Positions 1 through 8,505 of a DNA stretch of 42,660 nucleotides are shown one piece after another. Position 1 is the stretch's first letter. Each line of letters starts with the position of its first letter. The translations under genes and the position numbers were made by a program. The notes under the pieces are model-generated. The model worked only from the letters and a program-made list of their open reading frames with translations. It was not told where the DNA came from and did no database searches. This DNA comes from Pararhodospirillum oryzae (lineage in GTDB: Bacteria > Pseudomonadota > Alphaproteobacteria > Rhodospirillales > Rhodospirillaceae). Where the stretch lies: positions 1-42,660 of the forward strand of contig NZ_BJZO01000033.1 in NCBI RefSeq assembly GCF_007992075.1, read 5' to 3'.

Positions 1-18
1 CTCGGATTACTCTAGGCG
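1..18. repeat. Left copy of terminal inverted repeat
   Basis: The first 18 bases match the reverse complement of the last 18 bases of the window at 17 of 18 positions. The right copy is one arm of a palindromic hairpin, so this is most likely the cut end of a dispersed palindromic repeat. The stop codon of the first gene (TAG, 14 to 12 on the minus strand) lies inside it. Confidence 0.7.
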
Positions 19-1022
19 GGATCGGAGGACTGACGCACGGCCGTGGCAAGGGCCGCCGTCATCGGCGTTTCCCCGCCCCCGTTGAACAGGCGATCAAAAG
101 CCACCACCAGCTTTTCAAACGTCTGCACGTCCTGGGCCTGGGGGGTGGCATCGTCCAAACGGTCGGTGACATCGCACAACGTGGCGCACAGGTTGGCGGC
201 CATCGTGTCCGGCCCGGCCGCGTGGTGCCGTCCGACATCCCCCGCCAGCAGCGCCACCCGACGCACCTGGGCCCGTTCCTCGTCGGTCAGATAACCCGCG
301 CGCAATTGCGGCAGCAAGCTCACCGCCGTTTGCACGACGCGTTCGGCGTGGCGGGCCTTTCGGCGCTGATCGACCACGGCCCGCATGGTGGCAATGGCGC
401 GGAGCGCAAGCCCCTGATCGTATTGCCCCGCCGCCTTCAACCTCAAGGTATTCGGGACATCCAGCAGCAACCCCGGCGCCGAGGGGTGGTGCCGGCTGAC
501 CCGGCGCCGGTCCGGCCCGGTGTAGTCACTGGTCACGACAAACGGCCGACGCCGGTTGACCAATCCCAGGATGCGCGTCACCAGGGCCTGCGGAGCCACC
601 GGCAGCGAAATAAGGTCATCAACCCCGGCGTTGACCAGGGAATGCACCTTATGATGCTGTGGTAGACCGCTCAGGGCGACCATGACGGAAAAAGGGTTCT
701 CGCCAAGCTCGCCCTGACGCACCGAGCGAATCGAGAAAGAAATGTCACCCCCCGGCAAATCCTGGTCGCAGATCACAAGATCAGGATGCGTTTTTCCAAT
801 TTGTTCGTGCAGGGACTCGATATGAACAACGTCGCGAACATCACGCACACCTTGCGTCGCAAGCGCTGTCCGTAAAAGGTGCCGAAGCTGGAGATTGAAT
901 ACCCCCAATAAACACACTACCTGCCCAAAATCAGCGGCAGCCAGGGAAAGTGTTTCGTCTCCTTCCTTTCCTCCTGCATCCAAGGAAAAAGGCATGGGAA
1001 GATCAGAAGGATCAGGGGCCAT
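12..1022 (-). CDS. Degenerate receiver-domain protein with GPDRRR motif
   Basis: Predicted cytoplasmic protein of about 336 aa. Roughly residues 33-145 have a response-regulator receiver layout: a beta strand (VVCLLGV), then FNLQLRHLLRTAL as helix 1, then the phospho-acceptor-like segment LVICDQDLPGGD. The pair of acidic residues that normally follows strand 1 is missing, so normal Mg-dependent phosphorylation is doubtful. After it comes YTGPDRRR, a short motif seen in many alphaproteobacterial stand-alone regulators, and then a helical C-terminal half of unknown role. ATG at 1022 is used here; ATG at 995 is an alternative, and neither has a clear ribosome-binding site, although a strong purine run (complement of 961-976) lies inside the frame, so a later start cannot be excluded. 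It is divergent from the diguanylate cyclase gene, which hints at a shared signalling role. Function not known. Confidence 0.6.
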   Translation of the reverse strand: MAPDPSDLPMPFSLDAGGKEGDETLSLAAADFGQVVCLLGVFNLQLRHLLRTALATQGVRDVRDVVHIESLHEQIGKTHPDLVICDQDLPGGDISFSIRSVRQGELGENPFSVMVALSGLPQHHKVHSLVNAGVDDLISLPVAPQALVTRILGLVNRRRPFVVTSDYTGPDRRRVSRHHPSAPGLLLDVPNTLRLKAAGQYDQGLALRAIATMRAVVDQRRKARHAERVVQTAVSLLPQLRAGYLTDEERAQVRRVALLAGDVGRHHAAGPDTMAANLCATLCDVTDRLDDATPQAQDVQTFEKLVVAFDRLFNGGGETPMTAALATAVRQSSDPA

Positions 1023-1050
1023 CGATCGAATCCGGGGCGGCTTGGGAAAC

Positions 1051-1073
1051 GAAGGACCCTCGCGGGGTCCTTC
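1051..1073. promoter_or_regulatory. Perfect hairpin between divergent genes
   Basis: GAAGGACCC at 1051-1059 and GGGTCCTTC at 1065-1073 form a perfect 9-bp stem with a 5-base loop. It lies in the 157-bp region between the divergent receiver and GGDEF genes and has no T run on either side, so an operator or leader structure is more likely than a terminator. The role is inferred from position only. Confidence 0.45.
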
Positions 1074-1179
1074 CTTCAAGTAACACCGGCGGAAAAGACT
1101 GTCAAAGAATGCCGAATCCGGGGAAAAAAAACGGAAAATCGTGCCCGTGCCGGACGAGAAACCGATAAGGGAGGGATCA

Positions 1180-3075
1180 ATGGGCGATGCCCGGTTGGGC
1201 GACCTGGGGAGACCGCTCCCCGGCCGGAGCAGGAAACGGGCCCGGCGGCTCCTGGCGCTTGCCACCACCTTGGCCCTGGCCATCACGCTTCTTTTTGGCA
1301 TCGATCTGGCCCAGACCTACCGCGCGACCCGGGCCGGCCTTCTGGAACGGGCCCGCATTGCCGCCGTCCTGGTCGAGGACACCTTGACCCGGACCCTGGA
1401 ATCGACCGAGACCATCTTGCACGCGCTGGGCGACGAAGCCGCCCACGCCACCGGGCCCGACCCCGACAACTTCCTGCGCGTCCAGGCCGGCCGCCTGATG
1501 CGCAACGCCCCCCATATCCGTCAGATCGTCCTGACCCGGGCCGACGGCACCATCCTTCTTGACACCGCCGACCGCTCGGTCGGGCAGCGCCTGGACATGG
1601 ACGCCCTCGACCTGCCCGCGCTGGCTCCCCTGGCCACGGAAAGCACCCTGGCCATCGCCGTCCCGCGAAAGGGCCGCCTGCTGCCCACGCTTGACGCCCC
1701 CGAGGGACCCACGCCCACCCGCCTGATGCCGGTCCGGGTCGTCATCGCCCCCGATCTGCTGGCCTTCGCCGCCTTGAACCCCGTCGCCCTGGAAAGCATC
1801 CTGGCGGGCCCTCTCCTGGGCCACCAAAGTGGCCTGCGCCTCGTCCGGCCGGACGGGACCCTTGTGCTGCAACCCCTGGGCGGGCTGGCCCTCCCGGCGC
1901 CCCTGATGGCGTCGCCCGGTTTCCCTTCCGGCCCCGGGCAAGAAACCAGCGCGGGCTTTTCCGTCGTCTCGCTGCCTGGCTCCGGCCAATCAGTGCGGAT
2001 CGGCCTGCGCCCCTCTTCCCAATACCCGCTGGTGGTCCAGTCCCTGGTGACCTCGCGCGACGTTCAAACCCTGTGGGCGCGCACCTTCGGGTCGCTGATT
2101 TTCTGGAGCGTCATCGCCCTTGTTGCCCTGTTCGTTCTCGGGAGTCTCCTGGCCGCCGAAATCATCCGCCGCGCCGACCTGGAAAGCCAGGTCCGCCTGC
2201 TGTCGCTGACCCGCAAGGTCTTCGCCCATTCCGCCGACGCCATCGTGGTGACCGATGCCGACAACGCCATTATTTCGGTCAACCCGACCTTCACCGAGAT
2301 CACCGGCTACTCGGCGCGCGACGTGCTCGGCCGCAACCCCCGCCTTCTGGCATCGGGACGACACGACCAGGCCTTCTACAAGGCCATGTGGGAAAGCCTG
2401 GAGGAAACCGGTCACTGGCGCGGCGAAATCTGGAACCGCCGCCGCGATGGCACGGTGTACGCCCAGCGCCTGACCATCTCGCGCCTGAACGACGAAGCCG
2501 GGCGCGCCCTCAATTACATCGGCATTTTCAGCGATATCACCGAACAGCGCCAGCGCGCCGACGCGCTGAACCACCAGGCCCACCACGACGCCCTCACCGG
2601 CCTGCCAAACCGCGGCCTCCTGATGGACCGCCTGGGCCAGGGCCTGATCCGCGCCGAGCGCGACGGCGCGATGCTCGCGGTGCTCTTTTTGGATCTCGAC
2701 GGATTCAAGCCCGTCAACGACACCTTCGGCCATCGCTCGGGCGACGGAGTCCTGGCCGAGGTCGCCCGGCGGCTTCAGGCCGGCCTGCGCCAAAGCGACA
2801 CCGTGGCCCGTCTTGGCGGGGATGAGTTCGTCGTCGTCTTGCACGACATCACAAGCCCCGAGGCCGCCGTGGTCCTCGCCAACAAGCTGATCGACGACAT
2901 CGGCCAGCCCCTGGCCCTGGAAGGCGGCCAGGAGGTTACCCTGGGCGCGAGCATCGGCCTGGCCCTTTTTCCTCGCCACGGAACCGACGCCCGCTCCTTG
3001 CTCGCCGCCGCCGACGGCGCCATGTACCAGGCCAAGCGCGCCGGCGGCCGGCGCGCCCAGTTGTGCGGGGAGTGA
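1180..3075 (+). CDS. Membrane PAS-GGDEF diguanylate cyclase
   Basis: Makes cyclic di-GMP from two GTP at the inner membrane. The 631-aa protein has TM1 at about 22-43, a periplasmic Cache-like sensor region of about 250 aa, TM2 at about 302-326, a PAS domain (about 344-460, ending DITEQR) and a GGDEF domain starting at HHDALTGLPNR. The active-site GGDEF is intact at 546-550, and RQSD placed five residues before it is a complete inhibitory I-site, so the enzyme should be active and product-inhibited. No EAL domain follows. ATG at 1180 is chosen because AAGGGAGGGA lies just upstream (1167-1175); a longer frame from GTG 1141 lacks such a site. The ligand of the periplasmic sensor cannot be told from sequence. 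Confidence 0.9.
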   Translation: MGDARLGDLGRPLPGRSRKRARRLLALATTLALAITLLFGIDLAQTYRATRAGLLERARIAAVLVEDTLTRTLESTETILHALGDEAAHATGPDPDNFLRVQAGRLMRNAPHIRQIVLTRADGTILLDTADRSVGQRLDMDALDLPALAPLATESTLAIAVPRKGRLLPTLDAPEGPTPTRLMPVRVVIAPDLLAFAALNPVALESILAGPLLGHQSGLRLVRPDGTLVLQPLGGLALPAPLMASPGFPSGPGQETSAGFSVVSLPGSGQSVRIGLRPSSQYPLVVQSLVTSRDVQTLWARTFGSLIFWSVIALVALFVLGSLLAAEIIRRADLESQVRLLSLTRKVFAHSADAIVVTDADNAIISVNPTFTEITGYSARDVLGRNPRLLASGRHDQAFYKAMWESLEETGHWRGEIWNRRRDGTVYAQRLTISRLNDEAGRALNYIGIFSDITEQRQRADALNHQAHHDALTGLPNRGLLMDRLGQGLIRAERDGAMLAVLFLDLDGFKPVNDTFGHRSGDGVLAEVARRLQAGLRQSDTVARLGGDEFVVVLHDITSPEAAVVLANKLIDDIGQPLALEGGQEVTLGASIGLALFPRHGTDARSLLAAADGAMYQAKRAGGRRAQLCGE

Positions 3076-3080
3076 AAGGG

Positions 3081-3116
3081 GCGCGCCCACCGCACGCCCG
3101 GGGTGCCGGGGCGCGC
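3081..3116. terminator. Nested hairpin between convergent genes
   Basis: GCGCGCCC (3081-3088) pairs with GGGCGCGC (3109-3116), and an inner GCAC/GTGC pair (3092-3095, 3103-3106) extends the structure. It sits in the 46-bp gap between the convergent GGDEF and DedA-type genes. No T run follows, so it is a possible bidirectional terminator rather than a classical one. Confidence 0.45.
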
Positions 3117-3121
3117 GGGGG

Positions 3122-3700
3122 TCAGAACAGCCTGACCAGGGCAATCCCGCCGATGGTCGCGACCAGGACCGCGATGCTGACCAGCCCCAGGCGCTTTTCA
3201 ATGAAAGCCTGCACCGGCGGGCCAAAATAGTACAGCAGCGCCCCCACGACGATAAAACGCAAGAACCGCGAAAGGATCGAAGCGCCGATGAAGGTGAGCA
3301 GGTCCAGCTGCACCGCGCCCGCCGTGATGGTCAGCAGCTTGTAGGGAATGGGCGTGGCCCCCTTGACCAGCAAGATCAAGGTTCCCCACTCCCGGAACAG
3401 GGCCTGGAACGTAAGAAACGACTCCTCAAGCCCGTAGAAGGAGATGACCGCCTGCCCCACGGTCTCGAACAGGAAATAACCGATCAGGTACCCCACCAGG
3501 CCCCCGGCCACCGAGGCCACGGTGGCCAGCAGGCACAGGCTCCACCAGCGGCGGCGATCGGCCAGGATCATGGGGATCAGCAGGATATCCGGCGGCAGGG
3601 GAAAAACGCTGCTTTCGGCGAAGGCAACCGCGCCGAGCCACCAGGGCGCGCCACGACTGTCTGATTTGGCAAGAATCCAGCGGTAGGTGCGTTCAAGCAT
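3122..3700 (-). CDS. DedA/YqaA-type membrane protein (SNARE-associated family)
   Basis: A 192-aa integral membrane protein of the DedA/VTT superfamily, YqaA-like branch. It begins MLERTYRWIL, followed by FAESSVFPLPPDILLIPM, the conserved E and PLP(P)D segment of the family, then several hydrophobic helices and a GATPIPYKLLTI segment typical of the second half. Family members are thought to move lipids or support membrane homeostasis; no substrate can be read here. ATG at 3700 is chosen because the family N-terminus starts there, while the upstream extension to 3859 is low-complexity Arg-rich sequence. The ribosome-binding site is weak (GGGGACC). It is convergent with the diguanylate cyclase gene. 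Confidence 0.82.
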   Translation of the reverse strand: MLERTYRWILAKSDSRGAPWWLGAVAFAESSVFPLPPDILLIPMILADRRRWWSLCLLATVASVAGGLVGYLIGYFLFETVGQAVISFYGLEESFLTFQALFREWGTLILLVKGATPIPYKLLTITAGAVQLDLLTFIGASILSRFLRFIVVGALLYYFGPPVQAFIEKRLGLVSIAVLVATIGGIALVRLF

Positions 3701-4008
3701 GGTGGTCCCCAACTGCGCTTTCCGGCCCCGTGCCCCCATTGGGACGGCGTGAAAGCGCGCGTGAAAACGAACGAAAAGACGACGGTCGCGACAGGCCGCC
3801 CTCGACAGGCGCCAGGAAAGACGGCCCGGGCGGATCGCCCGCCGGGATCTTGAGCGCAAGGGAAACCATCAGGGAAAATCTCGCCTCCGCCCCAATCCAC
3901 CCCTGCCGGACCGGCGGCACTTTGGCCGGTTCACGCCCCCGGGGCAAGACCGACCTCCCCCGCCAGGCCCAAAAGGACCCGGCACGAGCGGCAGGCCAGG
4001 GGGAAGAT
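3701..4008. other. Gene-free stretch between DedA-type and methyltransferase genes
   Basis: About 308 bp. Open frames here on either strand are Arg/Gly/Pro-rich, have no homology pattern I recognise and run through neighbouring genes, so I call none. It should hold the promoter of the DedA-type gene and the 3' end of the ubiA operon. I see no clear terminator or repeat. Confidence 0.5.
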
Positions 4009-4689
4009 TCAGGGAAGAAGAGCGTGAACGGTGGTCGCGCGCACGTCCCGGTCTTCCAGGTCGCGGCTCACCGCCACGTCGTAGCAGGCCAGGGTGGAAA
4101 GGCCCTGCGCCGGCAGATAGGCGCGGCCGGGATCGCCCAGCAGCACCCGCGTTCCACGCCCGGCCAGGGCCCGCAGCCAGGGAATCACGCGATCGGCCAT
4201 GGGGCGCTCGTAACACACATCGCCCGCCAGCACCACGTCCCAGGCCCGATCCATGGCCCCCACCACATCCTGGGCCAGGAGGGAGACACTCACGTCGTTA
4301 AGGGCGACATTCAGCGCCATGGCGCTGGTGGCATAGGGGTCGATCTCGCAGGCTTCAACCGACTGAGCCCCGGCGCGGGCGGCCGCGATGGCGGCCACGC
4401 CACCCCCGGCGGCGAAGTCGAGAACCCGCAAGCCCCGGACCGTCTCGGGATGATCCAGCACGTAACGGGCCACCGCCTGCCCCCCGGCCCAGCAAAAGGC
4501 CCAATAGGGGGGCGGCACCCCCTGGCGCTCCAGATCGGCCTCGGTGGCCAGCCACAAGGCGGTGACATCGCTGGCCAGCCACAAGCGCACCTCGGGCACC
4601 AGGGGCGGCTGGCCCACGGCGGCGTGGGCCTGGATGAAGGCCTGACGGTGGGCTTCGGTCGCGTCGGGGGATCCGGCGCCAGTCGTCAC
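4009..4689 (-). CDS. METTL20-type protein lysine methyltransferase (ETF-beta family)
   Basis: A 226-aa class I SAM-dependent methyltransferase. The SAM-binding motif I is VLDFAAGGGVAAIAAA, the acidic residue ending strand 2 is in ACEIDPYA, and the post-motif segment DVVLAGDVCYE matches the D-x-C/F-Y-E/D signature of the METTL20/ETFBKMT family, whose bacterial members methylate lysines of electron-transfer flavoprotein beta. An upstream PPPYWAFCWAGGQAVARY segment is also typical. The start is GTG at 4689: it overlaps the ubiA stop (GTGA, 4-nt overlap), so the two are translationally coupled. Substrate assignment is by family only; a ribosomal-protein L11-type methyltransferase would be the alternative. 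Confidence 0.78.
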   Translation of the reverse strand: MTTGAGSPDATEAHRQAFIQAHAAVGQPPLVPEVRLWLASDVTALWLATEADLERQGVPPPYWAFCWAGGQAVARYVLDHPETVRGLRVLDFAAGGGVAAIAAARAGAQSVEACEIDPYATSAMALNVALNDVSVSLLAQDVVGAMDRAWDVVLAGDVCYERPMADRVIPWLRALAGRGTRVLLGDPGRAYLPAQGLSTLACYDVAVSRDLEDRDVRATTVHALLP

Positions 4690-5603
4690 CGGGAAAGCTG
4701 CCCGGCGATCAAGGCGACCAGCAAGATCCAGCCGACATGCCGGTTGCTTTTGAAAAGGTCCAGGCAACGCGGCGAATCGTGGATGTCGAGGCGCCCCAGC
4801 TGCCACAGCAGATGAGCATAGCCCACCAGCAGCAGCGGCCAGAACAGCCACCCGAGGCCGGCCACGGCCCCCGCCGCCCCGATCAGCACGATCATGATCG
4901 TGGAAAACACGGCCAACGCCGGACGGGTCCGCGTGCCCAGGGCCAGGGCCGACGACTTCACGCCCACCAACAGGTCGTCCTCGCGGTCCTGATGGGCGTA
5001 AATGGTGTCGTAATGCAAGGTCCAGAAGAAACAGCCCGCGTACAGCAACACGGGCGCCCAGCCCAGATCCCCGCGCTCGGCGGCCCAGCCCATCAGGGCG
5101 CCATAGGTAAAGGTGAGCCCCAGCCACGCCTGCGGCCAGTAGGTGATGCGCTTCATGAACGGATACGTGAAGACCAGGAGCAGCGAGGCCACGCCCAGCC
5201 AGATGGCGAATTCATTGAAGCACAGCAGGACGATCAGGCCGACCAGCAGCTGGGCGACCAGGAAAATCACGGCCTGGACCCGGCTCACCGCTCCGCTGGG
5301 AATCGGACGGGCGGCGGTGCGCTCAACCTTGGCGTCGAAATCCCGGTCAACGATGTCGTTGAAGGTGCACCCGGCCCCGCGCATGACCACCGAGCCGATG
5401 GCGAACAGGATCATCATTCCCGGATGCGGCCAGGGATCGGCGGCCAGCGCCTGGCTCCACCAGCACGGGAACAACAAAAGCCATGTCCCGATGGGCCGAT
5501 CCAGGCGCATCAGGCGCAGATAGGGGCGCATACCCTCCGGGGCCAGACGATCGATCCAGCCGTTGAGAGGAATATCGCCCACAAGCGTTTCCTTGGCGTT
5601 CAT
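4686..5603 (-). CDS. ubiA: 4-hydroxybenzoate polyprenyltransferase
   Basis: A 305-aa membrane enzyme that attaches the polyprenyl tail to 4-hydroxybenzoate in ubiquinone synthesis. Both diphosphate/Mg-binding motifs are present: NDIVDRDFD in the first half and YAHQDREDD in the second. The protein starts [12 protein letters not shown], has the expected early motif [16 protein letters not shown] and about eight to nine hydrophobic helices, and matches the usual family length. It overlaps the downstream methyltransferase by 4 nt. The gene is divergent from rsmE, with about 80 bp between the start codons for both promoters. Confidence 0.95.
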   Translation of the reverse strand: MNAKETLVGDIPLNGWIDRLAPEGMRPYLRLMRLDRPIGTWLLLFPCWWSQALAADPWPHPGMMILFAIGSVVMRGAGCTFNDIVDRDFDAKVERTAARPIPSGAVSRVQAVIFLVAQLLVGLIVLLCFNEFAIWLGVASLLLVFTYPFMKRITYWPQAWLGLTFTYGALMGWAAERGDLGWAPVLLYAGCFFWTLHYDTIYAHQDREDDLLVGVKSSALALGTRTRPALAVFSTIMIVLIGAAGAVAGLGWLFWPLLLVGYAHLLWQLGRLDIHDSPRCLDLFKSNRHVGWILLVALIAGQLSR

Positions 5604-5684
5604 GGGGCCGTACAGTACGACCCGCCGAAGGGCCTTTCAAGGGGGATCACGCCCCCCGATCGATGGCGCGCCAGGAGAGAACGC

Positions 5685-6437
5685 ATGGCAGCAGGAGAGT
5701 CCGGGCGCGCGTTGCCCCGGTTGTTCGTGGACAGCCCCCTGGCGGCGGGAGAGACGGTTCCCCTGGCGCCTGCGCAGGCCCATTACCTGCGCACCGTCTT
5801 GCGCCTGGGGGACGGCGCGGGGGTGGCGGCGTTCAATGGCCGGGACGGGGAATGGCGCGCCGTCCTGGCCGGATCGGGATCGCGCGCGGCGCTGCGCGTG
5901 GAAGAGAGCCGGCGCGCCCAGCCGGAAAGCCGGGGCCCCTGGCTTTTGTTCGCGCCGCTCAAGAAGGACGCCACCGATTACGTGGTGCAAAAGGCGGTGG
6001 AGCTGGGATGCCGGCGTCTTTGCCCGGTGCTCACCCGGCGCACGCAAACCCGCACGGTCCGCCTTGACCGCCTTCAGGCGCAGGCGATCGAGGCGGCCGA
6101 GCAGTGCGAGCGCCTGGACATTCCCCTGGTCGATCCCCTGCGCCCCCTGGCCGAAACGCTGGCGGACTGGCCCCGGGAGCGGCGCTTGTTCGTGCTGGCC
6201 GAGCGCCGGAACGCGGCGCCGGCGGCCCGGTGCTTTGCCCAGGCGCGCGGGCAGGACGCCGCCTTCCTGGTGGGACCCGAGGGCGGCCTGGACGACACCG
6301 ACCTTGACGCCGTCGCTCCGCTCGCCTCATGTGCCTGTACGGTCGATCTTGGTCCGCGCATCCTGCGGGCCGAAACGGCCGGCGCCGCGGCCCTGGCGGT
6401 CTGGCAGGCCGTGGCGGGGGACTGGTCGGACCCGTGA
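5685..6437 (+). CDS. rsmE: 16S rRNA (uracil-1498)-N3-methyltransferase
   Basis: A 250-aa SPOUT-class RNA methyltransferase that modifies U1498 of 16S rRNA. It begins with the PUA-like N-terminal part (PRLFVDSPL ... [12 protein letters not shown]) and carries the knot motifs [28 protein letters not shown] and [12 protein letters not shown] that bind SAM. ATG at 5685 has AGGAGAG at 5673-5679 as ribosome-binding site. It precedes gshA with a 76-bp gap and is probably cotranscribed with it. Confidence 0.94.
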   Translation: MAAGESGRALPRLFVDSPLAAGETVPLAPAQAHYLRTVLRLGDGAGVAAFNGRDGEWRAVLAGSGSRAALRVEESRRAQPESRGPWLLFAPLKKDATDYVVQKAVELGCRRLCPVLTRRTQTRTVRLDRLQAQAIEAAEQCERLDIPLVDPLRPLAETLADWPRERRLFVLAERRNAAPAARCFAQARGQDAAFLVGPEGGLDDTDLDAVAPLASCACTVDLGPRILRAETAGAAALAVWQAVAGDWSDP

Positions 6438-6513
6438 GCTCCCCGGCGGAGCCCGGTGTGCCCACCCCTTGGCCCTGGCGCTGTCGCTTCCCCAGACTCC
6501 GGACGCCCCAATC

Positions 6514-7881
6514 ATGCCCCACGCGACGTCTTCCCCCCCCCTTTCCCCCCTGACCCGCGACGACCTGGTGGCCGACCTGGAAGGCGGCTGCCGGCCGCCC
6601 GCCGACTGGCGGGTGGGCACGGAACACGAAAAATTCGCCTTCACCCTGGCCGACAACCGCCCCCTTCCCTACGAAGGCGAGCGCGGCGTGCGCGCCTTGC
6701 TCGATGGCCTGACCCGGTTTGGCTGGAAACCGGTGGAGGAAAACGGTCACGTCATTGCCCTGACCTGTCCGCGCCACGGCTCGGTCACCCTGGAGCCCGG
6801 CGGCCAGATCGAGCTGTCGGGCGCGCCCCTGGAAACCATTCACGAAACCTGCGCCGAGGTCACCGATCACCACCGCCGGGTCAAGGAAGTGGCCGGTGAA
6901 ATGGGCGTGGGGTTCCTGGGCCTGGGGTTCAACCCGAAATGGCGGCGCGAGGACATTCCCTGGATGCCCAAGGGGCGCTACCACATCATGCGCGAGCACA
7001 TGCCCCGGGTGGGCAGCCTGGGCCTCGACATGATGCTGCGCACCTGCACCGTGCAGGCCAACCTGGATTTTTCCAGCGAAGCCGACATGGTGCGCAAGTT
7101 CCGGGTCTCCCTCGCCCTGCAGCCCGTGGTGACCGCCCTTTTCGCCAACAGCCCCTTCGTCGAAGGCCGGCCCAGCGGCTTCCTTTCCACCCGCAGCCAC
7201 ATCTGGACCGATACCGACCCGGCGCGCACGGGAATCCTGCCCTTTGTGTTCGAGGACGGCATGGGCTTCGAACGCTACGTTGACTATCTTCTTGACGTGC
7301 CGATGTACTTTGTCTACCGTGACGGGCGGTACATCGACGCTGCGGGTCAGTCCTTTCGCGATTTCATGGCGGGGCGCCTGCCCGCCCTGCCCGGCGAGCG
7401 GCCGACGCTGAGCGACTGGTCCGATCACCTCACCGTGTCTTTCCCTGAAGTACGCCTGAAGCATTACCTGGAGATGAGGGGGGCCGATGGCGGTCCCTGG
7501 AACCGTTTGTGCGCCCTGCCCGCCTTGTGGGTGGGATTGCTGTACGATACGAGCAGCCTGGATGCCGCCTGGGACCTCGTGCGCGACTGGACGGCCGAGG
7601 AACACGCGGCCTTGCGCGACCAGGTGCCACGCCTGGCGTTGAAGACCCCGTTCCGGGACGGAACCTTGCAAGACGTGGCCCTGCGCATGCTTCGCATCGC
7701 CCACGAGGGTCTGGCGGCGCGCGGGCGGCTCAATCAGAAGGGGCGCGACGAGACCTCGTTCCTGGATGCCCTCTGGATCATCGCCGAGTCAGGGCGGACC
7801 CAGGCCGAGGATTTGCTGGAAGCCTGGAACAACCGCTGGGCTGGAAACATTGATCCCGTTTTTGTTGAATGCGCCTACTGA
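6514..7881 (+). CDS. gshA: Glutamate-cysteine ligase (GCS2, alphaproteobacterial/plant type)
   Basis: A 455-aa enzyme for the ATP-dependent first step of glutathione synthesis. Recognisable segments are [11 protein letters not shown] near residue 35-45 (glutamate/Mg-binding strand), [28 protein letters not shown] and [14 protein letters not shown]-like sequence (as [15 protein letters not shown]). Length and order of motifs fit the plant/alphaproteobacterial class rather than the E. coli gshA class. ATG at 6514 is the first Met before the conserved region; the ribosome-binding site is weak. A terminator follows directly. Confidence 0.93.
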   Translation: MPHATSSPPLSPLTRDDLVADLEGGCRPPADWRVGTEHEKFAFTLADNRPLPYEGERGVRALLDGLTRFGWKPVEENGHVIALTCPRHGSVTLEPGGQIELSGAPLETIHETCAEVTDHHRRVKEVAGEMGVGFLGLGFNPKWRREDIPWMPKGRYHIMREHMPRVGSLGLDMMLRTCTVQANLDFSSEADMVRKFRVSLALQPVVTALFANSPFVEGRPSGFLSTRSHIWTDTDPARTGILPFVFEDGMGFERYVDYLLDVPMYFVYRDGRYIDAAGQSFRDFMAGRLPALPGERPTLSDWSDHLTVSFPEVRLKHYLEMRGADGGPWNRLCALPALWVGLLYDTSSLDAAWDLVRDWTAEEHAALRDQVPRLALKTPFRDGTLQDVALRMLRIAHEGLAARGRLNQKGRDETSFLDALWIIAESGRTQAEDLLEAWNNRWAGNIDPVFVECAY

Positions 7882-7887
7882 CCAGCC

Positions 7888-7926
7888 AAAGGGGGCCGGC
7901 CGCCGCTGGCCCCTTCTTTCTTTTTA
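7888..7926 (+). terminator. Rho-independent terminator after gshA
   Basis: A GC-rich stem (GGGGGCC at 7891-7897 with GGCCCC at 7908-7913) is followed by TTCTTTCTTTTT, directly after the gshA stop. A second small hairpin CGGGC/GCCCG lies at 7930-7944 with TTT after it. Confidence 0.8.
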
Positions 7927-7978
7927 AACCGGGCTGTTCGCCCGTTTCCTTTTCATCTTGTGAACGGAGGCTCCCCCC

Positions 7979-8323
7979 TTGAGCACGATCCCGACGACCG
8001 ATCCCCGCCGCGCCGGGATGCGTCCGTGCCAGTCCATGGACGAGGTCCGCGCCGAAATCGACCGCCTGGATGCCTTGCTGGTCCCCCTGGTGGTGGAACG
8101 CCTGGGCTATGTCGCGCAGGCCGCCGGGCTCAAGCCCACCCGCGACGCGGTCGTCGTGCCCTGGCGCATCGAGGACGTGGTTGCCAAGGCTCGCCTGCAT
8201 GCCCGCCATGCACAGGGAGACGAGGATACCATCGAACGCATCTGGCGGGCCTTGGTAGACATTTCAATCGATTGGGAGCGAGCGCACTTCGACCGGCTTC
8301 GCCTTCGGGGCACGGGATCCTGA
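7979..8323 (+). CDS. Chorismate mutase, AroQ/PchB-like
   Basis: A 114-aa all-helical protein of the AroQ chorismate mutase fold (chorismate to prephenate). The core is MDEVRAEIDRLDALLVPLVVERLG, then RDAVVVPWRIEDVVAKAR and ERIWRALVDISIDWE, matching the three-helix layout with the Arg and Glu/Lys positions of the family. The start is taken as TTG at 7979 because GGAGG at 7966-7970 sits 8 nt before it; ATG at 8018 is an alternative. Small PchB-like isochorismate pyruvate lyases share this fold, but no siderophore genes are nearby, so chorismate mutase is preferred. Confidence 0.8.
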   Translation: MSTIPTTDPRRAGMRPCQSMDEVRAEIDRLDALLVPLVVERLGYVAQAAGLKPTRDAVVVPWRIEDVVAKARLHARHAQGDEDTIERIWRALVDISIDWERAHFDRLRLRGTGS

Positions 8324-8354
8324 TTGGGATTTAAATGGTTTTGTGTCAGAATGG

Positions 8355-8370
8355 GCATCCGATCGGATGC
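8355..8370. promoter_or_regulatory. 16-bp perfect palindrome upstream of chemoreceptor
   Basis: GCATCCGATCGGATGC is a perfect palindrome in the 182-bp gap between the chorismate mutase and chemoreceptor genes. It could be an operator or the stem of a terminator; no T run follows. A second weak stem (CCCTTG 8466-8471 with CAAGGG 8485-8490) would cover the GGAGG at 8480-8484. Confidence 0.4.
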
Positions 8371-8505
8371 GCCAGGCCAGGGAACCCCAATTGATCGTTG
8401 CATTGCCCCCCACGGTGAGGCGCCAGCGTCCTCTTTCTCCGTTTTTTGTTCCGCCCCCTTGATGGCCCTTGTCCCGATCGGAGGCAAGGGACTGGGAATC
8501 CGTCG

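Noticed and set aside
3730-4815. 361-codon plus-strand frame opposite the methyltransferase and ubiA genes
   Set aside because: Composition is that of an antisense shadow in high-GC DNA (Gly, Gln, His, Pro-rich) and the minus strand holds two clear enzyme genes.
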